The notes beneath the pieces were generated by a model. That model did not search any database. It was not told where the DNA came from and saw nothing but the letters and a program-made list of their open reading frames with translations. From Actinomycetes bacterium (GTDB lineage: Bacteria; Actinomycetota; Actinomycetes; JAHEKZ01): 64,000 nt of DNA. Where the stretch lies: NCBI GenBank assembly GCA_027118455.1, contig JAJAYZ010000015.1, forward strand, positions 1 to 64,000, written 5' to 3'. How positions within the stretch are numbered: position 1 is the first letter of the stretch; each line of letters opens with the position of its first letter. Shown here one piece after another: positions 25,089 through 33,906 of this stretch. Position numbers and translations under genes: made by a program.

Positions 25089-25870
25089 GACTGCAGCCCG
25101 GTGGCGTCCCACGCGGTGGCCTGGTGCGTCGAGATCCGCTGCACGAATGCCAGGCTCTGCTCGAAGATCAGCGGGGCATCGTTGTCGAGGGTGGCCACGT
25201 GATAGCTGTTATGCAGTGGGATAAACGTGACGTCCTTCGAGTTGACCCCCTGCACGATCTCGACGGAGTTGCTCGGCTCGACGACATGGTCGTCGTCGCT
25301 GCCGAAAGCGATCATCGGGCAGTTGATGCGGCCGAGCCGCGGAGCGACGTCCTCCCACAGTTCGGTGAGGGAGTGCAGAGCTTGTAGCGGCACCTTGGGG
25401 TAGGCCAGTTCATCTTGGTTGGGCTTCTTGATGTCGTTGCGGATACCGGGGACGGTCGCCTTGACGTGGCGCAGCACGGGCAGCGCGCGCAGCGCCTGGT
25501 TCTTGGAGTGCACCGACGCATTCACCACGGCGATGCCCGAGACGACTTCAGGGCGCTCAAGTGCCAGCCGTAGCGTCAACGTCCCGCCCATGGACAGGCC
25601 CATGACGAAGACGTGCTCGCACTGTTGCGCAAGGTCGAGCAGTTCACGCTCCAGGCAGGCGTACCAGTCGGGCCAACGGGTGATCTGCAACTGCTGCCAC
25701 TCGGTCCCGTGACCTGGCAGCAGCGGAAGCCGCACCGACAACCCGGCGGACGCCAGATGGTCGGCCCATGGGCGCATTGACGCAGGCGACCCGGTGAAAC
25801 CGTGGCAGAGCAGGGCGCCGACCGGACCGCCATCGTGACGAAACGGCTCGGCGCCGGGGCGAGCGACCAC
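25085..25870 (-). CDS. Alpha/beta hydrolase, monoacylglycerol lipase/carboxylesterase type
   Basis: 261 residues. The oxyanion region is LLCHGFTGSP, the nucleophile Ser is in HVFVMGLSMGGTLTL, Asp is in IAFGSDDDHVV and His in LHNSYHVATLDND, which completes the triad. The spacing fits the Est30/monoacylglycerol-lipase subfamily, which cleaves short esters or monoglycerides. The GTG at 25870 is chosen because GGAGGA precedes it and it starts the folded part. It lies next to glycerolipid genes (acyltransferase, glycerol kinase). Confidence 0.85.
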   Translation of the reverse strand: MVARPGAEPFRHDGGPVGALLCHGFTGSPASMRPWADHLASAGLSVRLPLLPGHGTEWQQLQITRWPDWYACLERELLDLAQQCEHVFVMGLSMGGTLTLRLALERPEVVSGIAVVNASVHSKNQALRALPVLRHVKATVPGIRNDIKKPNQDELAYPKVPLQALHSLTELWEDVAPRLGRINCPMIAFGSDDDHVVEPSNSVEIVQGVNSKDVTFIPLHNSYHVATLDNDAPLIFEQSLAFVQRISTHQATAWDATGLQS

Positions 25871-26063
25871 GGATGCTCCTCCAGTGTTGGGACGGCCTTC
25901 ATCGTGGCACGCCCAAGGTCGCTGAGGCACGCCCCGGCGGGTCCGGCCACCCGACCGGACGTTGCCCCGGCCGGCCCAAGGTCAATAGGCTGACCTGCAC
26001 ACACCCCCGACCCGCTCCTTCGGGGCGTACCCTGCTGGGGCTTGGACCGGGAAGGGAGCAGAG

Positions 26064-26792
26064 TTGCTCTACTGGCTGACCAAGTACGTGTTCGTCGGTT
26101 GGTGGCTGCGCCTTCTCTTCCGTCCCTGGGTCCAGGGAATCGAGAACATCCCTGATGATGGCCCGGCGATCCTGGCCAGCAACCACTTGTCGTTCTCCGA
26201 CTCGATCTTCTTGCCCCTGATGGTTGACCGACGCATCACGTTCCTGGCCAAGAGCGACTACTTCACCGGCAAGGGGATCAAGGGTCGGTTCATCGCGTGG
26301 TTCTTGGCCGCGGCCGGGCAGGTGCCCGTTGACCGCACCGGAGGTCGGGCCAGCGAGGCTGCCATCGCCGCCGGTCTGCGGGTCATCGGCGGCGAGAGCC
26401 TGCTGGGGATCTACCCCGAAGGCACCCGTTCACCGGACGGACGGCTCTACCGTGGCAAGACCGGCGTTGCCCGCATGGCGCTGGAGGCCAAGGTGCCGAT
26501 CATCCCGGTGGCCATGATCAACACCCGTCACATTCAGCCGCCCGGGAAGATCCTGCCGCGCATCGCTCGGGTGGGCATTCGAATCGGCACCCCACTCGAC
26601 TTCTCCAGATATGAGGGCATGGAGGGCGACCGGTTCGTCCTGCGGTCCGTCACCGACGAGCTCATGTACGAGTTGATGGAGCTGTCCGGCCAGGAGTACA
26701 TCGACGTCTACGCCTCGCGCGTCAAGGAACCGCGTCCGGCACCGGCGCCACCTGAGGACGCCGACGATCGCGCCGCAGTCCCCGCGGCCTGA
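26064..26792 (+). CDS. plsC: 1-acyl-sn-glycerol-3-phosphate acyltransferase
   Basis: 242 residues, PlsC family. It makes phosphatidate (or a related acyl-lipid) at the membrane. The acyltransferase box is ASNHLSFSDSIFLPL (HxxxxD), substrate motif LGIYPEGTRSPDGRLYRGKTG, and a third motif VPIIPVAMI. The TTG start is preceded by GGGAGCAGAG. It corresponds by position to Rv2182c of mycobacteria. The C-terminus is a short Pro/Ala/Asp tail. Confidence 0.9.
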   Translation: MLYWLTKYVFVGWWLRLLFRPWVQGIENIPDDGPAILASNHLSFSDSIFLPLMVDRRITFLAKSDYFTGKGIKGRFIAWFLAAAGQVPVDRTGGRASEAAIAAGLRVIGGESLLGIYPEGTRSPDGRLYRGKTGVARMALEAKVPIIPVAMINTRHIQPPGKILPRIARVGIRIGTPLDFSRYEGMEGDRFVLRSVTDELMYELMELSGQEYIDVYASRVKEPRPAPAPPEDADDRAAVPAA

Positions 26793-26845
26793 CGCCAGGG
26801 TGACGGACCGGACCGGGCCGAGCCCGAAGCAGCGCAGCGGAAGGA

Positions 26846-28324
26846 TCACGTTTCGAGCGCCCAGCCCTTGGCGCGTTCGACAGCCGCTCGCCAGAGCCGG
26901 TGCGCGGCCTCGTCGCGCCGCCCTGGGGTGAAGGTTCGCTCGATGCGGCGCGAGCCGACCAGTTCGGCACGCGACTCCCAGACCCCTGCACCCAGCCCGG
27001 CGAGGAACGCCGCTCCGAGGCCGGTGGTCTCAATTACCTCTGGACGAAGTACCGGGACGCCCAGTTGGTCGGCTTGAAGCTGGCAGAGGAGATCACTGGC
27101 GCTGGCTCCGCCGTCCACTGCCAAGCCCGGCAGCGAGAGCGCGGCCTCGGCAACCATCAGGTCGACGACATCGCGTACCTGGAACGAGATGGCATCGAGC
27201 GTCGCCCTGGCCAGATGAGCTGCCGTGGTTCCGCGGGTGATGCCGACAACGACACCTCGGGCAGACGGGTCCCAGTCAGGCGCGCCGAGGCCAGTCAGTG
27301 CCGGAACGAACACAACGCCCCCGGCATCGGCCACTGAGGCCGCCAAGTCGTTGACTTCGTGCGCAGCGTCGATGACGCCCAGGCCGTCTCGCAGCCATTG
27401 GATGGCTGCACCGGTGACGAAGACCGAGCCCTCCAGGGCATACGTGAGAGTGCCGTCGGGTGCACCGAAGGCCACCGTGGTGAGCAGGCCGGCGTGCGAA
27501 TCGACGGCGTACTCGCCGGTGTTCACCAACACGAACGAGCCGGTGCCGTAGGTGCACTTGGCGTCACCCGGTTCGAAGGCGCACTGACCGAAGAGCGCGG
27601 CTTGTTGGTCGCCAGCGATCCCGGTGATCGGGAGATCGAGACTCAGGAAGCAGGTCGGGTCGGTGCGTGCGAGGTCTCCGTACGACGGGACGACCGCAGG
27701 AAGTGCATCCATGGGGACCCCGAACAATGAGCACAGCTCGGCGGACCAGGCGCCGCAGTGGATATCGAACAGCAAAGTCCGCGAAGCGTTCGACGCGTCA
27801 GTGATGTGCTGCAACCCGCGGCTCATCCGGGCGACGAGATACGAGTCGATGGTGCCGATGGCCGTCCGTCCCTCGGTGACTCCGGCCCAGATCTGCGGTT
27901 GGTTGTTCTGGATCCAGCTGAGCTTCGTCGCTGAGAAGTAGGGGTCGAGACGTAGCCCGGTGGTGTTGCGGACCATCCGCTCGTGACCGTCCTGCCGAAG
28001 CTGTTCGCACATACCCGATGTTCGGCGGTCCTGCCACACGATCGCGGGACGCGGCGAGTCGAGGGTCTCTCGGTCCCACAGGACGACGGTCTCCCGCTGG
28101 TTGGTGATGCCGACACAGGTCGGTGTCGATGGTGCGGCGGTGAGCGCGTCCTTGGCGGCCTCGAGTGTCGCCGTCCAGATCTGGTCTGGGCGGTGCTCGA
28201 CCCAGCCAGGCTGCGGGAAGTGCTGAGGGAACTCGCGGTAGCCGCGTGCCTCCACCTCGGCGCCGGGTCCGACGATCAGCGCAGTCACCCCGGTAGTGCC
28301 CGCGTCGATCACCAGGACTGACAT
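26846..28324 (-). CDS. glpK: Glycerol kinase (FGGY family)
   Basis: 492 residues. It converts glycerol to glycerol-3-phosphate. The N-terminal phosphate motif is DAGTTGVTALIV, followed by PQPGWVEHRPDQIW and GITNQRETVVLWDRETL, which follow GlpK closely. Later motifs are AGDQQAALFGQ, CTYGTGSFVLVNTG, and the FGGY-type DGGASASDLLCQLQADQLGVPV. No glycerol facilitator or regulator is adjacent. A TAGGGT hexamer ends seven bases before the ATG, with no ribosome site, so the transcript may be leaderless. Confidence 0.88.
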   Translation of the reverse strand: MSVLVIDAGTTGVTALIVGPGAEVEARGYREFPQHFPQPGWVEHRPDQIWTATLEAAKDALTAAPSTPTCVGITNQRETVVLWDRETLDSPRPAIVWQDRRTSGMCEQLRQDGHERMVRNTTGLRLDPYFSATKLSWIQNNQPQIWAGVTEGRTAIGTIDSYLVARMSRGLQHITDASNASRTLLFDIHCGAWSAELCSLFGVPMDALPAVVPSYGDLARTDPTCFLSLDLPITGIAGDQQAALFGQCAFEPGDAKCTYGTGSFVLVNTGEYAVDSHAGLLTTVAFGAPDGTLTYALEGSVFVTGAAIQWLRDGLGVIDAAHEVNDLAASVADAGGVVFVPALTGLGAPDWDPSARGVVVGITRGTTAAHLARATLDAISFQVRDVVDLMVAEAALSLPGLAVDGGASASDLLCQLQADQLGVPVLRPEVIETTGLGAAFLAGLGAGVWESRAELVGSRRIERTFTPGRRDEAAHRLWRAAVERAKGWALET

Positions 28325-28331
28325 AAGGCAG

Positions 28332-28337
28332 ACCCTA
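28332..28337 (-). promoter_or_regulatory. -10 hexamer of glpK, likely leaderless
   Basis: TAGGGT on the minus strand fits TANNNT. It ends seven bases before the glpK ATG, which would put the transcript start at or next to the start codon. There is no Shine-Dalgarno sequence. A -35 element is not clear. Confidence 0.5.
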
Positions 28338-28418
28338 GGCTAGGGCGCAGGCGACAACACGGTCGCGCGGCCTCATCTTGTGAGTCCTGTTCCTGTGCGA
28401 CAACCAAGGGAGAAGTCC

Positions 28419-29444
28419 ATGCGCGTCGGCGTCCTAACTGGTGGGGGAGACGCCCCCGGGATCAACTGTGTGATCAGGGCCGTGGTGCGGCGTGGCGCCA
28501 GCGACTACGGCATGGACTTCGTCGGATTCGCGGACGGGTGGCACGGGCCACTGACGGGGAAGACCAAGCCCCTCGACATCAATGCTGTCCGCGGCATCCT
28601 TCCCCGGGGTGGAACGATTCTCGGGTCTTCACGAACAAACCCGTTCAAGCAGGAGGGCGGTTTGGACGCCGTGCGTGCCACGATCGCTGACCTCGGAGTG
28701 GACGCTCTTATCGCCGTCGGTGGCGAAGACACCCTCGGTGTTGCCGCCAAGCTCTACGAGTCCGGTGTGAATGTCGTCGGCGTCCCGAAGACGATTGACA
28801 ACGACCTCGCGGCAACCGATGTCACCTTCGGATTCGACACCGCAGTGCAGATCGCGACCGATGCCATCGACCGGCTGCACACCACGGCGGAGTCGCACAA
28901 ACGCACCCTCATCCTGGAGGTGATGGGGCGCCACGCCGGATGGATCGCGCTGCACTCCGGCATCGCTGGAGGTGCCAACGTGATCTTGATTCCCGAGCAA
29001 AACTTCGACATGGACGAGGTCGTCGGGTGGGTCGAGACGCGCTTTGAGCGCGGGTACGCGCCGATCATCGTCGTGGCAGAAGGGGCGGTGCCCAAGGGCG
29101 GCGAGATGGTGCTCAAGGACGGTGCCACTGACGCGTTCGGTCATGTGCGGCTGTCCGGCATAGGCGATTGGCTGGCACGCGGGCTCGAGCAGCGCACGGG
29201 ACACGAGGCACGCACCACCGTGCTCGGCTACGTCCAGCGCGGCGGCACGCCGACAGCTCGTGACCGCGTGCTCGCCACCCGGTTCGGGATCAGGGCGATC
29301 GACGCGGTTCGAGACGGCGATTTTGGCCAGATGGCGGCGCTTCGCGGCAACGACATCATCCTGGTGCCGATCGCCGACGCGGTGGCCGAGCTCAAGACAG
29401 TTCCCCCAGAGCTCTACGACGAGGCCAAGGACTTCTTCGGCTGA
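28419..29444 (+). CDS. pfp: 6-phosphofructokinase, probably pyrophosphate-dependent
   Basis: 341 residues. It phosphorylates fructose-6-phosphate. Motifs are LTGGGDAPGINCVIRAVV, FADGWHGPLTG, VGGEDTLG, VPKTIDNDLAATD and VMGRHAGWIALHSGIAGGAN. In ATP enzymes the residues at E. coli positions 104 and 124 are Gly. Here they are Asp (GGED) and Lys (PKTIDND), which is the signature of PPi-dependent enzymes such as that of Amycolatopsis. ATG 28419 follows AAGGGAGAA. Six bases after the stop begins an 85-bp repeat element. Confidence 0.85.
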   Translation: MRVGVLTGGGDAPGINCVIRAVVRRGASDYGMDFVGFADGWHGPLTGKTKPLDINAVRGILPRGGTILGSSRTNPFKQEGGLDAVRATIADLGVDALIAVGGEDTLGVAAKLYESGVNVVGVPKTIDNDLAATDVTFGFDTAVQIATDAIDRLHTTAESHKRTLILEVMGRHAGWIALHSGIAGGANVILIPEQNFDMDEVVGWVETRFERGYAPIIVVAEGAVPKGGEMVLKDGATDAFGHVRLSGIGDWLARGLEQRTGHEARTTVLGYVQRGGTPTARDRVLATRFGIRAIDAVRDGDFGQMAALRGNDIILVPIADAVAELKTVPPELYDEAKDFFG

Positions 29445-29449
29445 GCCGA

Positions 29450-29534
29450 CACGATGACCAGGTGACGTGGTCATCGCGCACTGAGGGGGCCGCCGAACGC
29501 CACCTTTGCCCCGTTACGGCCACCCCAGGGGGGC
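29450..29534 (+). repeat. 85-bp intergenic repeat, copy 1
   Basis: Aligns without gaps to the reverse complement of 38305-38389, with 70 of 85 positions identical. It begins with a 9-bp hairpin (29452-29460 with 29468-29476). It starts six bases past the pfk stop. In both copies the element lies directly downstream of a gene in the same relative orientation. Confidence 0.85.
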
Positions 29535-29559
29535 GACGGCGCCGCCGGGGCACCGTCCG

Positions 29560-29565
29560 TACCCT
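29560..29565 (+). promoter_or_regulatory. -10 hexamer of aroG, likely leaderless
   Basis: TACCCT ends six bases before the GTG start at 29572, so transcription would begin at or beside the start codon. The AAGGG that follows is too close to the start to act as a ribosome site. Confidence 0.5.
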
Positions 29566-29568
29566 TAA

Positions 29569-30900
<1,332 letters not shown>

Positions 30901-31017
30901 CGGGCCAGCCGATGAATGCGTCGCCTGTTCCGCCAGGAGGGGTGAACGCGTCGTTTTTGGTGGTTGGGTGCCGCGGTGTCCGATTCCCGCTAGTCGCCGC
31001 CGGCGTAGGGGAGTTTG

Positions 31018-32490
31018 ATGGTCCCTATGAGTCACGCCACTCCTGCCGTCACGATCCCGGGCCACGACGCCGAGTCGCTCTACCGGGCTGTGGCATCACG
31101 GGACCGTCGGTTCGACGGCCGATTCGTGCTTGGCGTGACCTCTACCGGCATCTACTGCCGACCTTCGTGCCCAGCGCGCACGCCGAAACCGGAGAACGTC
31201 CGCTACTTCGTGGTGCCGGCGGCTGCCGTCGCTGCCGGTTTCCGATCCTGTCGCCGCTGTCGGCCCGACCGGGTGGCCGCTCGGCCGCATATCGCCGACG
31301 AGACGGGGTTGGTTGAGCGGGCGCTGTCCTTGATCGGCCAGGGTGTCGTCGATGACGCGGGAGTAGCTGGCTTAGCCGAGCGGCTCTCGGTCAGTGAACG
31401 GCACCTGCACCGACTCCTCGTGTCATCAGTCGGCACCGGGGCTCTAGGACTGGCGCAAGCTCGGCGCGCGCAGACCGCGCGTACCTTGCTGGAGCAGACG
31501 ACGATCTCGGTGACCGACGTCGCCTTCGCCGCAGGCTTCGGCAGTCTGCGGCAGTTCAACGATGTGATGCGCGCGGAGTACGGTGCGAATCCCACCGAGC
31601 TGCGGCGTTACCCAACGCGACCGGACCGACCTGCAGACGCAGGATCGTTGGCGCTCAGGTTGCCTGTCCCAATCCCTTGGGATGGGCGGCGGTTGTTGGA
31701 GTTTCTCGGCGCGCGCGCCATATCCGGAGTCGAGGCAACGGACGGCCAACGATACGTGCGCGTACTGGCGACACCCGCCGGGCCAGCGATCCTTGCGCTC
31801 GATCCTGGCGCGGACGCCGTGCACGTGCAGCTGACGGCGTCCGACCTCGCAGCGATCGGTCCGGCGATGGTTGCAGTCCGCCGCCTTTGTGATCTCGCGG
31901 CCGACATCGACGCCATCGAGGCAGGTCTGTCGCAAGTTCCGGCAACGGCGGCCATGGCGTTGGCCCGGCCAGGGCTACGCGTGCCTGGGGCCGTTGACGG
32001 CTGGGAGATCCTGGTACGCGCGATTGTGGGACAGCAGGTGTCGGTCGCCGCCGCCCGGACGTTGCTCGGGCGAATTGTGGAGCGATTTGGCTCCGAGGTT
32101 GACGGGATCGCTGCGCGCGATGGAGCTGTTTGGCGGCTCTTCCCGGCGGCTGAGGATTTGGCGGCGGGGGGCCAGGAGGGTCTCGGGCTCACTGGACGCC
32201 GGTCGGCGACGTTGCTCGCGGCAGCTAGGGCCACGGCGTCGGGCCAGCTCCTGCTCGAGCCGGGAGACGACCTTCAGGAGGCGCGCCGCAGACTGTTGGC
32301 CCTACCGGGGGTAGGTCCGTGGACCGCGGAGTACGTGGCCTTGCGTGCCTTGGCTGATCCGGATGCGTGGCCAGGCACCGACCTGGTGCTTGCACGCGTC
32401 GCGACCGGCCTTGATGTGGAACGCCTGCGCCCGTGGCGGGCGTACGTGGCTGTCCATCTGTGGACCCAATACAGCGAGGAGACGCCATGA
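31018..32490 (+). CDS. alkA: Ada N-terminal/AraC regulator fused to AlkA DNA-3-methyladenine glycosylase
   Basis: About 490 residues in three parts. The N-terminal Ada zinc domain has four Cys (GIYCRPSCP and SCRRCRPD), which repairs methylphosphotriesters and senses methylation. A central AraC helix-turn-helix region (about 100-195) includes LSVSERHLHRLLVSSVG and ISVTDVAFAAGFGSLRQF. The C-terminal AlkA glycosylase has helix-hairpin-helix LPGVGPWTAEYVALRAL and the likely catalytic Asp in WPGTDLVLAR. It should activate and carry out the response to alkylation damage. Its stop overlaps ogt by ATGA. The start is the ATG after GGGGAG. Confidence 0.93.
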   Translation: MVPMSHATPAVTIPGHDAESLYRAVASRDRRFDGRFVLGVTSTGIYCRPSCPARTPKPENVRYFVVPAAAVAAGFRSCRRCRPDRVAARPHIADETGLVERALSLIGQGVVDDAGVAGLAERLSVSERHLHRLLVSSVGTGALGLAQARRAQTARTLLEQTTISVTDVAFAAGFGSLRQFNDVMRAEYGANPTELRRYPTRPDRPADAGSLALRLPVPIPWDGRRLLEFLGARAISGVEATDGQRYVRVLATPAGPAILALDPGADAVHVQLTASDLAAIGPAMVAVRRLCDLAADIDAIEAGLSQVPATAAMALARPGLRVPGAVDGWEILVRAIVGQQVSVAAARTLLGRIVERFGSEVDGIAARDGAVWRLFPAAEDLAAGGQEGLGLTGRRSATLLAAARATASGQLLLEPGDDLQEARRRLLALPGVGPWTAEYVALRALADPDAWPGTDLVLARVATGLDVERLRPWRAYVAVHLWTQYSEETP

Positions 32491-32978
32491 AGTGGCAGGG
32501 TTGGAAGATCGAGACACCGGTAGCGCCGTGGAGCATCGTTGTGGATGGAGACGTTGTGGTGGCGTCGGGTTTCTGCTCGCTCGATGAGCTCGTCGAGCGG
32601 CTACCAGAGGCATCGGCGTCGGTCGCGGAAGTGCATCCGGCAGGTGAGGTTTCCCGCGCGGCTCGGGCCTATTTGGCGGGCGACGCTGCCGCGTTGGACG
32701 CGGTGTCCGTGCGTCAGCCGGGTGGCCCGTTCCAGCAGGAGGTCTGGCACGTCATGCGAGAGGTCCCGGCCGGGCAGACGTGGTCGTACGCCGACCTCGC
32801 GACGAAGGCTGGGCGTCCGGCGGCGACGCGGGCAGCGGGCACCGCGTGTGCGCAGAACCTGGTAGCGCCGTTCGTGCCGTGCCACCGCATCGTGCGAAGC
32901 GACGGTGCACTCGGGGGGTACGCGTACGGACTGCCCGTCAAGCGCTGGCTGTTGGCGTTGGAGGGCGCCGTCCACTGA
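32487..32978 (+). CDS. ogt: Methylated-DNA--protein-cysteine methyltransferase
   Basis: 163 residues. It removes O6-alkyl groups from guanine by suicide transfer to Cys in the active-site motif VPCHRIV. Other features are GPFQQEVWHVMREVPAGQTWSYADLA with the helix-turn-helix, and the Asn-hinge AQNLVAPF. It is translationally coupled to the Ada-AlkA gene (ATGA), forming an adaptive-response operon. It ends 55 bp from the convergent endonuclease IV gene. Confidence 0.95.
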   Translation: MKWQGWKIETPVAPWSIVVDGDVVVASGFCSLDELVERLPEASASVAEVHPAGEVSRAARAYLAGDAAALDAVSVRQPGGPFQQEVWHVMREVPAGQTWSYADLATKAGRPAATRAAGTACAQNLVAPFVPCHRIVRSDGALGGYAYGLPVKRWLLALEGAVH

Positions 32979-33033
32979 TGGTGATGGAGTCAGTTCGAAA
33001 TGACCGAACCGGTGTGGCATGGCCCAGCAGGGG

Positions 33034-33906
33034 TTAGCGGAGGGACTTCAGCAGGGCCACGTCGGCGGCATGCTCGGCCTCGTTGCCTGGGGTCTCGATC
33101 ACGAGGGGGACCTGCTGCATCGTCGGGTGGGAGAGCAGGTGCCGGAATGGCTCGGCACCGACGTGGCCAGCGCCGATTGCCATGTGCCGGTCCTTCTTGG
33201 CGCCCACGACGTCCATCGAGTCGTTGGCGTGGACCAGCCCGACCGGGACGGTGCCGCGCACCTTCTCGAGGTGGTCGAGGAAGTCGTTCATGCCACCGTC
33301 GTCGGCGAGATCGTGGCCGGCGGCAAAGAAGTGGCAGGTGTCGACGCAGATGCCGAGGCGCGGGTGGTGCCCCAGCCGATGCAGGTACTCGTCGAGCTCG
33401 TCGAGGGTTGAGCACAGCGACTGGCCCTGCCCGGCGGTTGGCTCGAGCAGCACAGGGGGAGCGTTGTCAGGCAACGCGTCGAGGATCGGGAGCAGCAGAT
33501 CGCGAGTCTGTGTCATCGCGTCGTCGTAACGTCTCTTGGAGACAGCTGAGCCGGTGTGCACGACGACGCCGCGCGCCCCGATCTGCCAGGCCCGCTCGAT
33601 GGTGTGCGCTAAAGAAGTTGCCGACTTCTCGGCGATCGCAGGGTCAGGGCTGCCGAGGTTGATCAGGAATGACGCGTGGACGTAGGCGGGAAGCTGGTCG
33701 GTGACGATCCTGCGGAATGCGACGTCCTGCAGCGGGTCACCCTTGGCGGCCGCCCAGCCGCGCGGGTTGGTGACGAACACCTGAACGCACTCAGCGCCGA
33801 TCTCGTCGGCGTAAGCGAGACCGCGTTTGGCCAAGCCGCCGCTCACCGGGACATGTGCGCCGACCAGGGGGCTCGTCGGCACGGTCGTTCGCCCTGAACT
33901 GGCCAT
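33034..33906 (-). CDS. nfo: Endonuclease IV (deoxyribonuclease IV)
   Basis: A 290-residue AP endonuclease of base-excision repair with zinc ligands in family motifs: GVVVHTGSAVS, LLEPTAGQGQS, LGICVDTCHFFAAGHDL, GLVHANDSMDVVGAKKDRHMAIGAGHVG and VIETPGNE. It acts after AlkA leaves abasic sites, so its place beside ada-alkA/ogt is sensible, although it is convergent to them. Its ATG overlaps the last base of the kinase stop. Confidence 0.94.
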   Translation of the reverse strand: MASSGRTTVPTSPLVGAHVPVSGGLAKRGLAYADEIGAECVQVFVTNPRGWAAAKGDPLQDVAFRRIVTDQLPAYVHASFLINLGSPDPAIAEKSATSLAHTIERAWQIGARGVVVHTGSAVSKRRYDDAMTQTRDLLLPILDALPDNAPPVLLEPTAGQGQSLCSTLDELDEYLHRLGHHPRLGICVDTCHFFAAGHDLADDGGMNDFLDHLEKVRGTVPVGLVHANDSMDVVGAKKDRHMAIGAGHVGAEPFRHLLSHPTMQQVPLVIETPGNEAEHAADVALLKSLR

